Source of the DNA: Pseudofrankia sp. DC12
GTDB taxonomy: Bacteria > Actinomycetota > Actinomycetes > Frankiales > Frankiaceae
Length of the DNA stretch: 64,000 nt
Direction of reading: 5' to 3'
Assembly: GCF_000966285.1 (NCBI RefSeq)
Contig: NZ_KQ031391.1
Span: 3,383,208-3,447,207 of the forward strand
How positions within the stretch are numbered: the first letter of the stretch is position 1; every line of letters starts with the position of its first letter. Shown here one piece after another: positions 41,346 to 49,856 of the stretch. The notes below the pieces were generated by a model. It was not told where the DNA came from and made no database searches. It saw only the letters and a program-made list of their open reading frames with translations. Made by a program: the position numbers and the translations under genes.

Positions 41346-44300
41346 TTGAGCCTGCCTAATGATCAGGAACCAACCCGGCGGCGTCCGACGCCGCCAGGTG
41401 GCGCGTCGCGCGGCTTCGCGGACCCGGTCGACAACGGGGCGCGCCCCGGCGGCCCGCGGCCCGGTCGCTACGACCGGCCCGAGCGGCCGGCCGACGACGA
41501 CGGCACCGGCCGCTCCGCGCGGCCGAGTGGCGACCGCGGTGAGCGGCCCGAGCGGCCGGTGGCCGGGCGCGGCCCGCGCCCAGGTGGCGTCAACGGTGGT
41601 ACCGGCGCTACTGGTGCCCGTCCGCCCGCTGGCCGTGGCGACCGGGCCGGCGCGCGTCCCGCCGCCGATGATGGTGTTCCGCCGACCGACCGGCCTTCCT
41701 ACCATCCGCGGGCTACCGCCAACCGGACTGGCGCGACAGGCGCGACGGGCGCCCGGCCGAGTGGCCCGCGCACAGGCGCCGGCCGCGCGAACGGCCCGAC
41801 CGGCGCGCGTGCCGGTGGCGGGGTTACCGGAACCATGGCGATCGGCGACCGAGGCCGTGGCATCTCCGACCGAGGCCGGGGAGTCTCCGACCGAGGTCGG
41901 CGTCCCCTGCATCCGGCCGAGCGCGACGCTGTCTACGACACCGTCGACCAGGCCGCGCTCAGCAAGATCGAGGTACGCGACCGCGACGAGAACGCCACCA
42001 CCTACCGTCGCGTCGGCGCCGACGGCGCCGCCCTGGCTCCCCGCAGGCCAACCGGCCCCGGCGGCCATCGGCGCCCCGGCGGGCCGAACGACCCCAACGC
42101 GGCGCCGGACGGCCCCGCCCGTCCCGGCCGCAAGGTCGGCGCGCACGGTCCGCGGATCTGGCGGGAACGGCCGCTGTGGATGCGGCGCCTGGTCATCTTC
42201 GGCTCGCTGGGCACCTTCCTGCTGTTCGTCGCCGCCTGCGCGATCCTGTACTCGGCGACCAAGGTGCCGCTGCCGGACTCGATCAAGACCGACCAGACGT
42301 CGATCATCTACTTCTCCGACAAGAGCACCCAGCTCGCCCGGTTCGGCACGACCAACCGGACCGACGTCCCGTTGTCGCAGGTCTCCAAGCCGGCGCAGCA
42401 GGCGGTGCTCGCGGCCGAGGACAAGAACTTCTACACCGAGCCGGGCATCTCCTACCGCGGCATCGCGCGGGCGCTGCTGGTCAACCTCAAGAGCGGCAGC
42501 GTCCAGCAGGGCGCCTCGACGATCACGCAGCAGTACGTCAAGAATGCCTACCTGACGCAGGACCGCACGTTCTCCCGAAAAATCAAGGAGATCGTGATCT
42601 CGGTCAAGCTGTCCCACAAGTACTCGAAGGACGAGATCCTTCAGTACTACCTGAACACGATCTACTTCGGCCGTAACTCGTACGGCATCTACGCCGCCTC
42701 TGAGGCGTACTTCGGCATCCCGCCGAGCCAGCTGACGGCCGCGCAGGGGGCGATCCTCGCCGGTCTCATCCGGCAGCCGAACTACCTCGACCCCGTGGTC
42801 CACACGGACGCCGCGAAGGCACGGTGGAAGGAGGTCGTCAACACGATGATCTCCCAGAAGTGGCTGAGCTCGGTGCCGGACTACCCGCTGTCCACGGTGA
42901 AACAGAAGACGGACGTCTCGTCGACGAATGGCAACGTCCAGAACCGGTACATCCAGGACCAGGTGGTCGCCGAGCTGGAGGCGCACGGGATCTCGGAGCA
43001 ACAGATCGAGACCGGCGGCCTGAGGATCACGACGACGATCGATCCCGTCAGACAGGCTGATGCCGTCGCCGCCGTCAACAAGGTCATCGGTCCGATCTAC
43101 CCGAACCCGATCGCGACCCTGAAAACCGGACTCGTCGCGCTTGACCCGGCGAGCGGGAAGATCCTCGCCTGGTACGGCGGTTCGCAGTATGGCACGAACC
43201 CGCAGAGCTCGGACCCGACCTACAAGTCGTACGGCGACACGGTGTCCAACGCGAGCATTCCGACGGGCTCGACGTTCAAGGCCGTGACGCTGCTGACCGC
43301 GCTGAGCAACGGCGTCAACCTGAACTCGACATTTGACGCGTCCGATCCGCAGAAGCTGCCGGGTGAGAACGGCCAGGACTACGTAATCCACAACGACGAG
43401 ACCGACGGCCATTACGACTCCGCGAACCTGATCCAGGCGACGGGCGAGTCGATGAACACCGTCTATGTGCCGCTCGGATATCACGTCGGCGTTTCCAAGG
43501 TCATCCAGATGGCGAAGAGTCTGGGAGTCTCGGATGACCTGAAGAACCTGGCCGGTATCACCCTCGGTCAGGACTCGATTCACCCGCTTGAGATGGCCAA
43601 TGTTTATAACTCCATCGCCAGCGGCGGGTACCGGACGACCCCGCACATCGTCGACACCGTCTACAACGGCTCGAACCACCTGATCTACCAGGGCCAGCCG
43701 GATGCGAAGAAGGTCCTCGAGCCCGGAGTCGTCGCCGACGCCACCTTCGCGCTGCAGTCGGTGCTCCAGCCCGGTGGCACGGCGGCGAAATCGTCGCTGA
43801 CCGGCCGGCCGGCCGCAGGTAAGACCGGAACCGTCCAGCAGTACCGTAGTGCCTGGTTCTGCGGTTTCACCCCGCAGCTGACCTCGTGTGTGGACATGTA
43901 CCGGGACCAGGCGTTGATGGATAACAGCGATCCGAAAAATCCGAAGCCGCTGCCGGGTGAGGCGCTGACCGGAATTCCGGGCGCGACCAGTGGCGTGTAC
44001 GGCGGTGGGATGCCGGCGAAGATCTGGAACGCGTTCATGAACGCCGCGCTCACCGGTCAGCCGGTCAAGCAGTTCCCACCGCCGGTCTACGGCGGCTCGA
44101 TCCGGACCTTCACCCCGACCAACTCGCCCAGCGCGACCCCCGACATGTCGACGCTCACCCCGGGCGACCTGTTCAACAACCCCGGCACCTCGAACACCCC
44201 GTGGAACCCGTTCGCCAGCTGGGGCACCAACCAGAACCGCGGCACCACCAGTACCAGCGGCAGTGGGAACGGCAACGGCTCTGGCGGCGGCGGGAACAAA

Positions 44301-44372
44301 CCGCCGACGGCGACACCCGCACCGACACCAACGACCCGAAGAACCGGGGTCCTCGGGATTCCATCGGGGTAG
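41346..44372 (+). CDS. ponA: Bifunctional penicillin-binding protein (class A, PonA-type)
   Basis: This class A PBP both polymerises glycan strands and cross-links peptides. After a ~270-residue Arg/Gly/Pro-rich cytoplasmic tail comes one membrane helix (LVIFGSLGTFLLFVAACAILY). The GT51 domain follows (AEDKNFYTEPGISYRGIARA, GASTITQQYVKNAYL, RKIKEIVISVKLSHKYSKDE), then the transpeptidase with GSTFK (SxxK), SMN (GESMNTVY) and KTGT (AGKTGTVQQYRSAWFCGF). A Gly/Thr/Pro-rich C-terminus closes it. The TTG at 41346 is preferred because the tail's biased composition begins there; the frame is open from 41232. It equals Rv0050 (ponA1) in synteny. A strong hairpin lies downstream. Confidence 0.95.
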   Translation: MSLPNDQEPTRRRPTPPGGASRGFADPVDNGARPGGPRPGRYDRPERPADDDGTGRSARPSGDRGERPERPVAGRGPRPGGVNGGTGATGARPPAGRGDRAGARPAADDGVPPTDRPSYHPRATANRTGATGATGARPSGPRTGAGRANGPTGARAGGGVTGTMAIGDRGRGISDRGRGVSDRGRRPLHPAERDAVYDTVDQAALSKIEVRDRDENATTYRRVGADGAALAPRRPTGPGGHRRPGGPNDPNAAPDGPARPGRKVGAHGPRIWRERPLWMRRLVIFGSLGTFLLFVAACAILYSATKVPLPDSIKTDQTSIIYFSDKSTQLARFGTTNRTDVPLSQVSKPAQQAVLAAEDKNFYTEPGISYRGIARALLVNLKSGSVQQGASTITQQYVKNAYLTQDRTFSRKIKEIVISVKLSHKYSKDEILQYYLNTIYFGRNSYGIYAASEAYFGIPPSQLTAAQGAILAGLIRQPNYLDPVVHTDAAKARWKEVVNTMISQKWLSSVPDYPLSTVKQKTDVSSTNGNVQNRYIQDQVVAELEAHGISEQQIETGGLRITTTIDPVRQADAVAAVNKVIGPIYPNPIATLKTGLVALDPASGKILAWYGGSQYGTNPQSSDPTYKSYGDTVSNASIPTGSTFKAVTLLTALSNGVNLNSTFDASDPQKLPGENGQDYVIHNDETDGHYDSANLIQATGESMNTVYVPLGYHVGVSKVIQMAKSLGVSDDLKNLAGITLGQDSIHPLEMANVYNSIASGGYRTTPHIVDTVYNGSNHLIYQGQPDAKKVLEPGVVADATFALQSVLQPGGTAAKSSLTGRPAAGKTGTVQQYRSAWFCGFTPQLTSCVDMYRDQALMDNSDPKNPKPLPGEALTGIPGATSGVYGGGMPAKIWNAFMNAALTGQPVKQFPPPVYGGSIRTFTPTNSPSATPDMSTLTPGDLFNNPGTSNTPWNPFASWGTNQNRGTTSTSGSGNGNGSGGGGNKPPTATPAPTPTTRRTGVLGIPSG

Positions 44373-44398
44373 CACCCTCACGGGACATTGACACAAGC

Positions 44399-44430
44399 CG
44401 GGCCTGGCGAGTGAGAACTCGCCAGGCCCG
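44399..44430. terminator. Strong bidirectional hairpin between ponA and the secreted-protein gene
   Basis: A perfect 14-bp stem (44399-44412 with 44417-44430) has a GAGA loop and is followed by TGGTCTTTCT on the plus strand. It lies between two convergent genes and can serve both. It also marks the left edge of the accessory region. Confidence 0.85.
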
Positions 44431-44450
44431 TGGTCTTTCTGCCAGCTGGG

Positions 44451-44930
44451 TCAGCAGTGATCGGTAAAGGTGGGGCCTACAAGTCCGAGCGTTTTGCCGT
44501 CGAATTTGTCGACGACGGCCGTCCGCCAGTACGTGCAACCACTGGTGGTGCGTCCAGCCGAAACTATGCCGCCACCCACGTCAGTGGAGGTGGCCGCGTT
44601 CGACCACGAGGAGCCGCGGTTGGTCGACTTCTGGAGGGTGGTCGTAACATTGTTGATGATGTTGTTCGGCGGGTTACCCGTATCGCATCCTCCCGAGCTT
44701 TGTGCCCAAATCTCGGAGGAATTGCTATAGCCGACATAAGGCGCCCATGCGTAAACAAGGCCGCTGTACTGTGATCCAGCGTGGGTGCAGTCCAGCCAAT
44801 ATGATCCATCGAAATACTGGGCACCGGCGTAGGCTGGAACGGCGGACAATGCGCTGCCGACGGACGCGAAAGCCGCGGTCCCACAGGCTCCGATCGCGAC
44901 TCGGGTGGCCAGGTTTCGTCTTGGTGTCAT
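44451..44930 (-). CDS. Small secreted protein of unknown function with four cysteines
   Basis: The 159-residue product begins with a clear signal peptide (MTPRRNLATRVAIGACGTAA, hydrophobic to about residue 30, cleavage near AYAG). The mature part is rich in Ser, Thr, Tyr, Trp and Asn and has four cysteines (LDCTHAG, GGCDTG, SGCTYW and the last residue), enough for two disulfides. I recognise no family. The ATG at 44930 has GAGAGGGAAG just upstream; the open frame continues to 45494 but there runs antisense through the P450 gene. Sequence and base composition differ from the neighbouring core genes. Confidence 0.75.
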   Translation of the reverse strand: MTPRRNLATRVAIGACGTAAFASVGSALSAVPAYAGAQYFDGSYWLDCTHAGSQYSGLVYAWAPYVGYSNSSEIWAQSSGGCDTGNPPNNIINNVTTTLQKSTNRGSSWSNAATSTDVGGGIVSAGRTTSGCTYWRTAVVDKFDGKTLGLVGPTFTDHC

Positions 44931-45034
44931 CTTCCCTCTCAAATGATTTCGATTACTGCTGTGATAGATACGTCTTAGTGACCGAAGTGCACGATAGGAG
45001 CTTTGATCCCTTCTGCGGGCCTGCCCTCCCTTAT

Positions 45035-46306
45035 TCAGGCTGGCTTTGGTGTGGTTGTGGCGGGGAGGTGTGTGAGGGCGTTGACGGTGATCGATCGCAG
45101 GCGCTGTGGTTCTTCTGTGATGATCAGGCTTGGGAGGTGGTGGAAGGTTTCGCGGAGGAGTGCGGTGATTTCGGCGCGGGCGAGGTGGGCGCCGAGGCAG
45201 TGGTGGGGCCCGGGGCCGCCGAAGCCGAGGTGGGGGTTGGGGGTGCGGGTGAGGTCGAGTCGGTCGGGGTGGGTGAACAGGGTGGGGTCGTGGTTGGCGG
45301 CGGTGAAGCAGAGGGCGATCTTTTCGCCGGCGTGGAGTGGGTGGCCGGCGAGGGTGGTGTCGTGGGCGGTGGTGCGGCGCATGAGGACGACGGGGCTGGT
45401 GTAGCGGACGAGTTCTTCGACGGCGGTGGGTGCGAGGCGGTCGAAGTCCGCGGCCCAGGTGGTGCGGGCGTCGGGTTGGGTGTGTAGGGCCCATAGGCCG
45501 AGGGAGATGGTGTTGCGGGTTGTTTCCTGGCCGGCGAAGGTCAGCAGGGTGAAGAACGAGGCGATTTCACCGGTGGTGAGGGGCTGTCCGTCGATCTGTG
45601 CATGGGCAAGGGTGGTGAGTAGGTCGTCGGTGGGGTGGGTGCGGCGGAACGCGGCGAGGTCGGTCGCGAGGTCTGCGAGGTAGGTGCCGGCGTCGAGGAC
45701 GGCGCGGACGGGGTCGTGCTCGGGGGGGAGCAGGTCGGGGGCGCCCGCGGAGGCGATGAGGGTGGAGGCCTCGAGGACGCGGGTGTGTTGGCTGTCGGGG
45801 ATGCCGAGCATCCCGGCGATGACGAGGAGGGAGAACCGTGCCGCGAGGTCGGTGACGATGTCGAACTCCCGCCGGGAGGCGACGGCCTCGACGGTGTCCG
45901 CGGCGGCTCGCTCGATCTGTTCGCGTAGCGTGCGCAGGTTCTGTCGGGTGAATGTCTGGGCGACGATGGCGCGGAGTTTGCGGTGGCAGGGGTCGTCCAT
46001 GGTGATGATCGAGCCGAAGGACTCCCCGAATCCTGCTGGTAGATCGTTGATGAACAGGGATCCCTGGCCGGAGCGGAAGGCGGCCGGCCTGCGGATCGCC
46101 TTGAGGACGTCGGCGTGGCGGGCTACTGCCCGATAGCCCGGACCGAGCGGGAGACCGGGCACAGATGGTTCGTCGAACAGGGGGAGGCCGGGGGCCTCGC
46201 GGAGTTGAGCGAGATGAACAAGCCTTTGTTCGAGCGGGGCGTCGCGGAACTCGCCGCTGGTCGGGGCGACGAGGGCGCGGTCGTGGCTCTGGGCGGTGAG
46301 TGGCAT
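45035..46306 (-). CDS. Cytochrome P450
   Basis: This 423-residue bacterial P450 has the I-helix oxygen-activation motif (TFAGQETTRN), the K-helix ExxR (EELVRYTSPVVLMRRT) and the heme-thiolate loop (GFGGPGPHHCLGAHLARAE) with the cysteine ligand. FINDLPAGFGESFGSIITMDDP sits where the B-C region is expected. It is the last gene of a four-gene cassette after ACP-GNAT, acyl-AMP ligase and NTF2-like genes. In that context it may oxidise an acyl chain while it is bound to the carrier protein; this is inference. The ATG at 46306, 8 bases after the previous stop, is chosen although the frame is open to 46657. Confidence 0.93.
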   Translation of the reverse strand: MPLTAQSHDRALVAPTSGEFRDAPLEQRLVHLAQLREAPGLPLFDEPSVPGLPLGPGYRAVARHADVLKAIRRPAAFRSGQGSLFINDLPAGFGESFGSIITMDDPCHRKLRAIVAQTFTRQNLRTLREQIERAAADTVEAVASRREFDIVTDLAARFSLLVIAGMLGIPDSQHTRVLEASTLIASAGAPDLLPPEHDPVRAVLDAGTYLADLATDLAAFRRTHPTDDLLTTLAHAQIDGQPLTTGEIASFFTLLTFAGQETTRNTISLGLWALHTQPDARTTWAADFDRLAPTAVEELVRYTSPVVLMRRTTAHDTTLAGHPLHAGEKIALCFTAANHDPTLFTHPDRLDLTRTPNPHLGFGGPGPHHCLGAHLARAEITALLRETFHHLPSLIITEEPQRLRSITVNALTHLPATTTPKPA

Positions 46307-46314
46307 GGGTGAGG

Positions 46315-46767
46315 TCAGGTCGTGTAGGTGTAGGCGAGGTTCGGGGGCTGGCCGAAGAAGGACACGATCGCGGCCAGTCGTCCCTCGTGGGTGAACCGGA
46401 CGATCTCCAGGCCGGCCAGGGCCGTCTGACCGCGCCGGTCGCGCATGGCCCAGGAGTAGCGCGCGGTGTCGTGGTGCACGTCGAGGCCGGAGGTCCGGAA
46501 GGGCAGGTACCCGGGGTATTCGCCGGCCAGCCGGGTGATCAGCTCGGCGAGGGCGCGGACCCCGGTGCTGTCGGCCAGCGGGTTGGCGTAGGTGACGTCC
46601 TCGGTACACACCTCGCAGAGCAGGGCCGCGCGCTGGTCGGTGTCGGCAGAACGCCAAACTTCATGGACGCGGCCTGTCGCCGCCGCGACAACCTGGGCGA
46701 TCGCGGTGGAGACGCCCTGACCGACGTTGATCGGTATCTGGTGGCTGACGGATCCGCTGCTGCTCAC
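46315..46767 (-). CDS. SnoaL/NTF2-like protein
   Basis: The 150-residue protein resembles the NTF2-like/SnoaL fold: an N-terminal helix (GRVHEVWRSADTDQRAALLCE), VTYANPLADSTGVRALAELI, then beta strands (YPGYLPFRTSGLDVHHDTARYSW, LAGLEIVRFTHEGRLAAIVSFFG). Such domains act as small isomerases, cyclases or binding subunits in biosynthetic pathways. The GTG at 46767 overlaps the acyl-AMP ligase stop (GTGA), so it is coupled to it, and the P450 follows after 8 bases. The family match is by pattern; activity is unknown. Confidence 0.72.
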   Translation of the reverse strand: MSSSGSVSHQIPINVGQGVSTAIAQVVAAATGRVHEVWRSADTDQRAALLCEVCTEDVTYANPLADSTGVRALAELITRLAGEYPGYLPFRTSGLDVHHDTARYSWAMRDRRGQTALAGLEIVRFTHEGRLAAIVSFFGQPPNLAYTYTT

Positions 46768-48416
46768 CGGTGTTGCCCCCACCGTCGCGCGGCCGCTGCG
46801 CGCTGGAGCTTGCCCGACGGCGTCTTCGGGACCGACCCGGGTGGCACGGCGCGCACCGCCGCGGGCCTGGTTCCGACTGTGGCGAGCACGGCCGCGGTGA
46901 CCTGCGCGCAAACATCCGCCTCGTCGTGACCGGCACGCAGCTCGAAGACGACCATTACGCCGTCGGTCGCGGCGTTCGGACGGCGGGTCGCGAACGCGAC
47001 CGCGTTGCCCGCGCGGACTCCGGGAACGGATGTGGCGGCCTGCTCGACCTCCTCGGGGTGGATGTTGCGACCCCCCACGATGATCAGATCCTTGACCCGG
47101 CCACACACGACCAGGTCGTCATCGACGAGGTAGCCGAGATCCCCCGTGACCAGCCAGCCGTCGGCTGGTGGCTCGCCGAGGTAGCCGGCCACCGACGGCC
47201 CCGCGACCCGCACCTCGCCCACCGTGCGCGGCCCGCAGTCGGCCCCGGTGATCGGGTCGACGACCCGGACCTGCGTGCCGGGCAACGGCGGTCCCAACCG
47301 AGTCAGCCGGCGCGCCCGCCGGCCCGGCCGGGCGGGCGTGGCGAGGCCGTGTTCCGCGAGGGTGTCGGCGTCGACCTCATCGACCGTCAGACCCCGGTCA
47401 GGTTCGGGCGCGGTGACCGCGAGGGTGGCCTCGGCCAGCCCGTAGGCCGCCACGAACGTCTCCGGCCGCAGGCCATGGCGCTGTCCGGCATCAAGGAAGC
47501 CCTCGATCGCTTCCGGGTCGATCGGCTCACCGCCCGACAACACCTGCTGCACGCAGGACAGATCGAGCGCCGGGCCGCTGCGCAACAGCCGCCCGGCCAG
47601 CGCATAGGCCGACGGCGGGCCCATCAGCACCGTCGCCCGAAGCCGGGCGGCGTTACGCAGCCACGACGACGGCGACGCCAGATAATCGACCGGCGAGCCG
47701 ACCAGCACGTCACACCCACCGCAGGTCAGCTGCGAGGCCAGCGCCCCGATCAGCCCCATGTCATGCGAGAAAGGCAGCCAGGTCAGCAACCGGCCGTGCA
47801 TCTCGTCATGGCGCAGCCGCTCCTGGACCGCCGCGATGTTCGCCGCGAGATTCCTGTGACTGACCTGAACAATCTTCGCCTCGGACGTGGTCCCACTGGT
47901 GAACTGCAGAATCGCCGGATCGTCATCGGTGAGATCAGGCGCCTTCCACACCCCGGCCGGACTGGCCGCGACCACATCCGCGAGAAGCTCCACCCGCGTC
48001 CCACCGACCCCGAGCGCGCCGACCAGGTCCTCATAGGGCGCACCCACCAGCACGACCGGATCCCGAAGCGCCGCGAGCCGCGCCCGGGTCTGCTCGACGT
48101 AGCTCTCCAGCGCCACGGTCCGCGCCGGCGTCGGCGCACAGGTCACGCTCGCGCCCGCCATCCATGCCCCGACCAGCCCGGTCACCACCGCACGTGACGG
48201 CAGCCCCAGCACGACGATCCGATCGCCCGGCCCGGTTCCTCGAGCGTCTCGGAGCCACACCGCAACCCGCTCCGCCTCGGCGAACAACTCAGACCACGTC
48301 AGGGCGTCCTCGCCGTCCGGGCGGAGAAAGACAATCTGACCATCCCTGAGCCGCGCCCGAGCGAACCCATCCAACAAACGGACCACGACCGCGCCTTTCG
48401 CGTCGAGTATCACCAT
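46764..48416 (-). CDS. Fatty acyl-AMP ligase-like (FAAL) adenylating enzyme
   Basis: This 550-residue member of the acyl-adenylate-forming superfamily has the P-loop LQFTSGTTSEAKIVQVSH and LPFSHDMGLIGALASQL, whose HDMGLIG is typical of FAALs. VAAYGLAEATLAV, GDLGYLVDDDLVVCGRVKDL and the C-terminal lysine motif KTPSGKLQR follow. FAALs load acyl-AMP onto acyl carrier proteins rather than CoA. The gene upstream encodes an ACP domain fused to a GNAT domain, the obvious partner. It starts 13 bases after that gene and is coupled to the NTF2-like gene. The substrate acid is unknown. Confidence 0.88.
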   Translation of the reverse strand: MVILDAKGAVVVRLLDGFARARLRDGQIVFLRPDGEDALTWSELFAEAERVAVWLRDARGTGPGDRIVVLGLPSRAVVTGLVGAWMAGASVTCAPTPARTVALESYVEQTRARLAALRDPVVLVGAPYEDLVGALGVGGTRVELLADVVAASPAGVWKAPDLTDDDPAILQFTSGTTSEAKIVQVSHRNLAANIAAVQERLRHDEMHGRLLTWLPFSHDMGLIGALASQLTCGGCDVLVGSPVDYLASPSSWLRNAARLRATVLMGPPSAYALAGRLLRSGPALDLSCVQQVLSGGEPIDPEAIEGFLDAGQRHGLRPETFVAAYGLAEATLAVTAPEPDRGLTVDEVDADTLAEHGLATPARPGRRARRLTRLGPPLPGTQVRVVDPITGADCGPRTVGEVRVAGPSVAGYLGEPPADGWLVTGDLGYLVDDDLVVCGRVKDLIIVGGRNIHPEEVEQAATSVPGVRAGNAVAFATRRPNAATDGVMVVFELRAGHDEADVCAQVTAAVLATVGTRPAAVRAVPPGSVPKTPSGKLQRAAAARRWGQHR

Positions 48417-48429
48417 CAGGGAGGCCTGG

Positions 48430-49266
48430 TCAGCTGGCGAACTCCCCAGAGGACTCCGGGTTCTCGCCGGGTCGGTAGATCGCCAGAATCAACCGGTCCC
48501 ATCTGCGGCCCTGGTAGTAGTCATGGTCCCGTAGCCGCGCCTCCACAGACAGGCCGCGGCCGCTCGCACTCGCGAACTGAGTGAAATTGAACTCGGGAAG
48601 TTCCAGGTAAAGTTTCCGTAGAGGCCACACGTCGAACAAGTACCTGACGAGAAGCTGCACCGGTTCAGCCGCAATCCCTGATCCGAGGTACTGATTTGTC
48701 ATTGCCGCGCCCACGTAGGCGTGACCCAGGTTCGGATCGGCGTTGTAGCACATTACATGTCCGGCGGGTTGGTTTGTTTGCACCGACTCCACGAGGAACT
48801 GCGTGAATACTCCCTGCCACAAGTCGTTCTCGAACTGCGCGAACGGGGGCACCGATCCCCGGTAACGCCACCGGAAACCCACGTCAGGGCTCACTGCAAG
48901 TTCATATAGGAACGGTACGGCCTGTGGGTGTATCGGCACCAGTCGGAAGAATCTGCCGGCCAGCCGCGGCGGGCCGACAAGATCCTCAGGCCCTCGCGCG
49001 GACTCCACCGCAGTTTCGCCAACCGCCGTGGAGAAAGATCCGACCCGATCCTTGTAGCAGTCGTACAGTCCGCCGACCGTCTCCGCCGCGAGCCACTCTC
49101 GCTCCTCCAGATCCACCCCAAGGTCCGCGAGCGACGCTGCTAGTTCCAGTAGGCCGAACGAGTCGAGGCCCAGATCCGTAACCAGCCGGGAAGCGGCGCC
49201 CACTGACCCCCGCAGCACACCCGTTCGCGCGCTGACCAGATCCACGAACTCATCCTCAGTTAGCAT
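48430..49266 (-). CDS. Acyl carrier protein fused to a GNAT acyltransferase
   Basis: In this 278-residue protein, residues 1-80 form an acyl carrier domain. DLGLDSFGLLEL carries the phosphopantetheine site, Ser36. From about residue 100 a GNAT fold of RimJ/RimL type follows (RFFRLVPIHPQAVPFLYELA, TNQPAGHVMCYN, GHAYVGAAMTNQYLGSGIAA, PLRKLYLELPEFN). A carrier and an acyltransferase in one chain suggests that the GNAT moves the ACP-bound acyl group onto an amine or similar acceptor; this is inference. The ATG at 49266 has GGGGAGCAG upstream. It leads the cassette with FAAL, NTF2-like and P450 genes. The 5' ~100 bases are duplicated at 52716-52840. Confidence 0.82.
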   Translation of the reverse strand: MLTEDEFVDLVSARTGVLRGSVGAASRLVTDLGLDSFGLLELAASLADLGVDLEEREWLAAETVGGLYDCYKDRVGSFSTAVGETAVESARGPEDLVGPPRLAGRFFRLVPIHPQAVPFLYELAVSPDVGFRWRYRGSVPPFAQFENDLWQGVFTQFLVESVQTNQPAGHVMCYNADPNLGHAYVGAAMTNQYLGSGIAAEPVQLLVRYLFDVWPLRKLYLELPEFNFTQFASASGRGLSVEARLRDHDYYQGRRWDRLILAIYRPGENPESSGEFAS

Positions 49267-49819
49267 CTGCTCCCCGCCGCATTTCCGGTCTGACCAACGT
49301 CGAACACCATCTCTCCCGACCACCTTGTTGCGGCAATTCGTACGGCGCAGCCGTCTCCAGTCGAGAGCGAGCTCATCTGGCAGCACCCTCGCCGAGGTCA
49401 CCTGAGTCGGATCATGGGCGAGCAGCTGGGTCGGAACTCCTGGACGGCGCCGCGCTGAATTCCGCTGAACACACACTCTCCAACGTAAGAAGTGGAGAAG
49501 GATCCGTCGAGACGGGCCAGGGCGCGGCTCGATTACAAGAAGCTGATTTCGAGATCGGGCACGATTGGGAGTCCTGGTGGCAATGCCACGGTGTGGGTCT
49601 GTCGCGCAGCTTAGCGGCAATGCTGAGGAGTGGACAAGCGGTTCGCTGAACCTCCTCGTGATCGTTCTTCGAAGCTAGATCGACACCCTCTCTACCAGGG
49701 CTTATCGCGGAACGTTACGCGATCCCGCCGCCACGATCTTCTTGTGGCGCACTGATGTAGCTGAAAGTGAGCGCCAGTAGCCGAAATGCTCACTCTGAGT
49801 GGGCTAACCGTCGAAGGAA
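49267..49819. other. Leader region between the ACP-GNAT gene and the IS66-type element
   Basis: These 553 bases hold no convincing gene. The ACP frame is open upstream, but the translation shows no domain. An inverted repeat AGTGAGC/GCTCACT (49766-49772, 49788-49794) lies near the IS end. The cassette promoter should lie here; I could not place it. Confidence 0.4.
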
Positions 49820-49856
49820 GTAGCTGTTCAGCTGGCGTCGTAGCTGATTGTGCTGG

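Noticed and set aside
41184-44396. 1070-codon minus-strand frame opposite ponA
   Set aside because: The plus strand encodes a complete class A PBP with all catalytic motifs; the reverse frame is a shadow.
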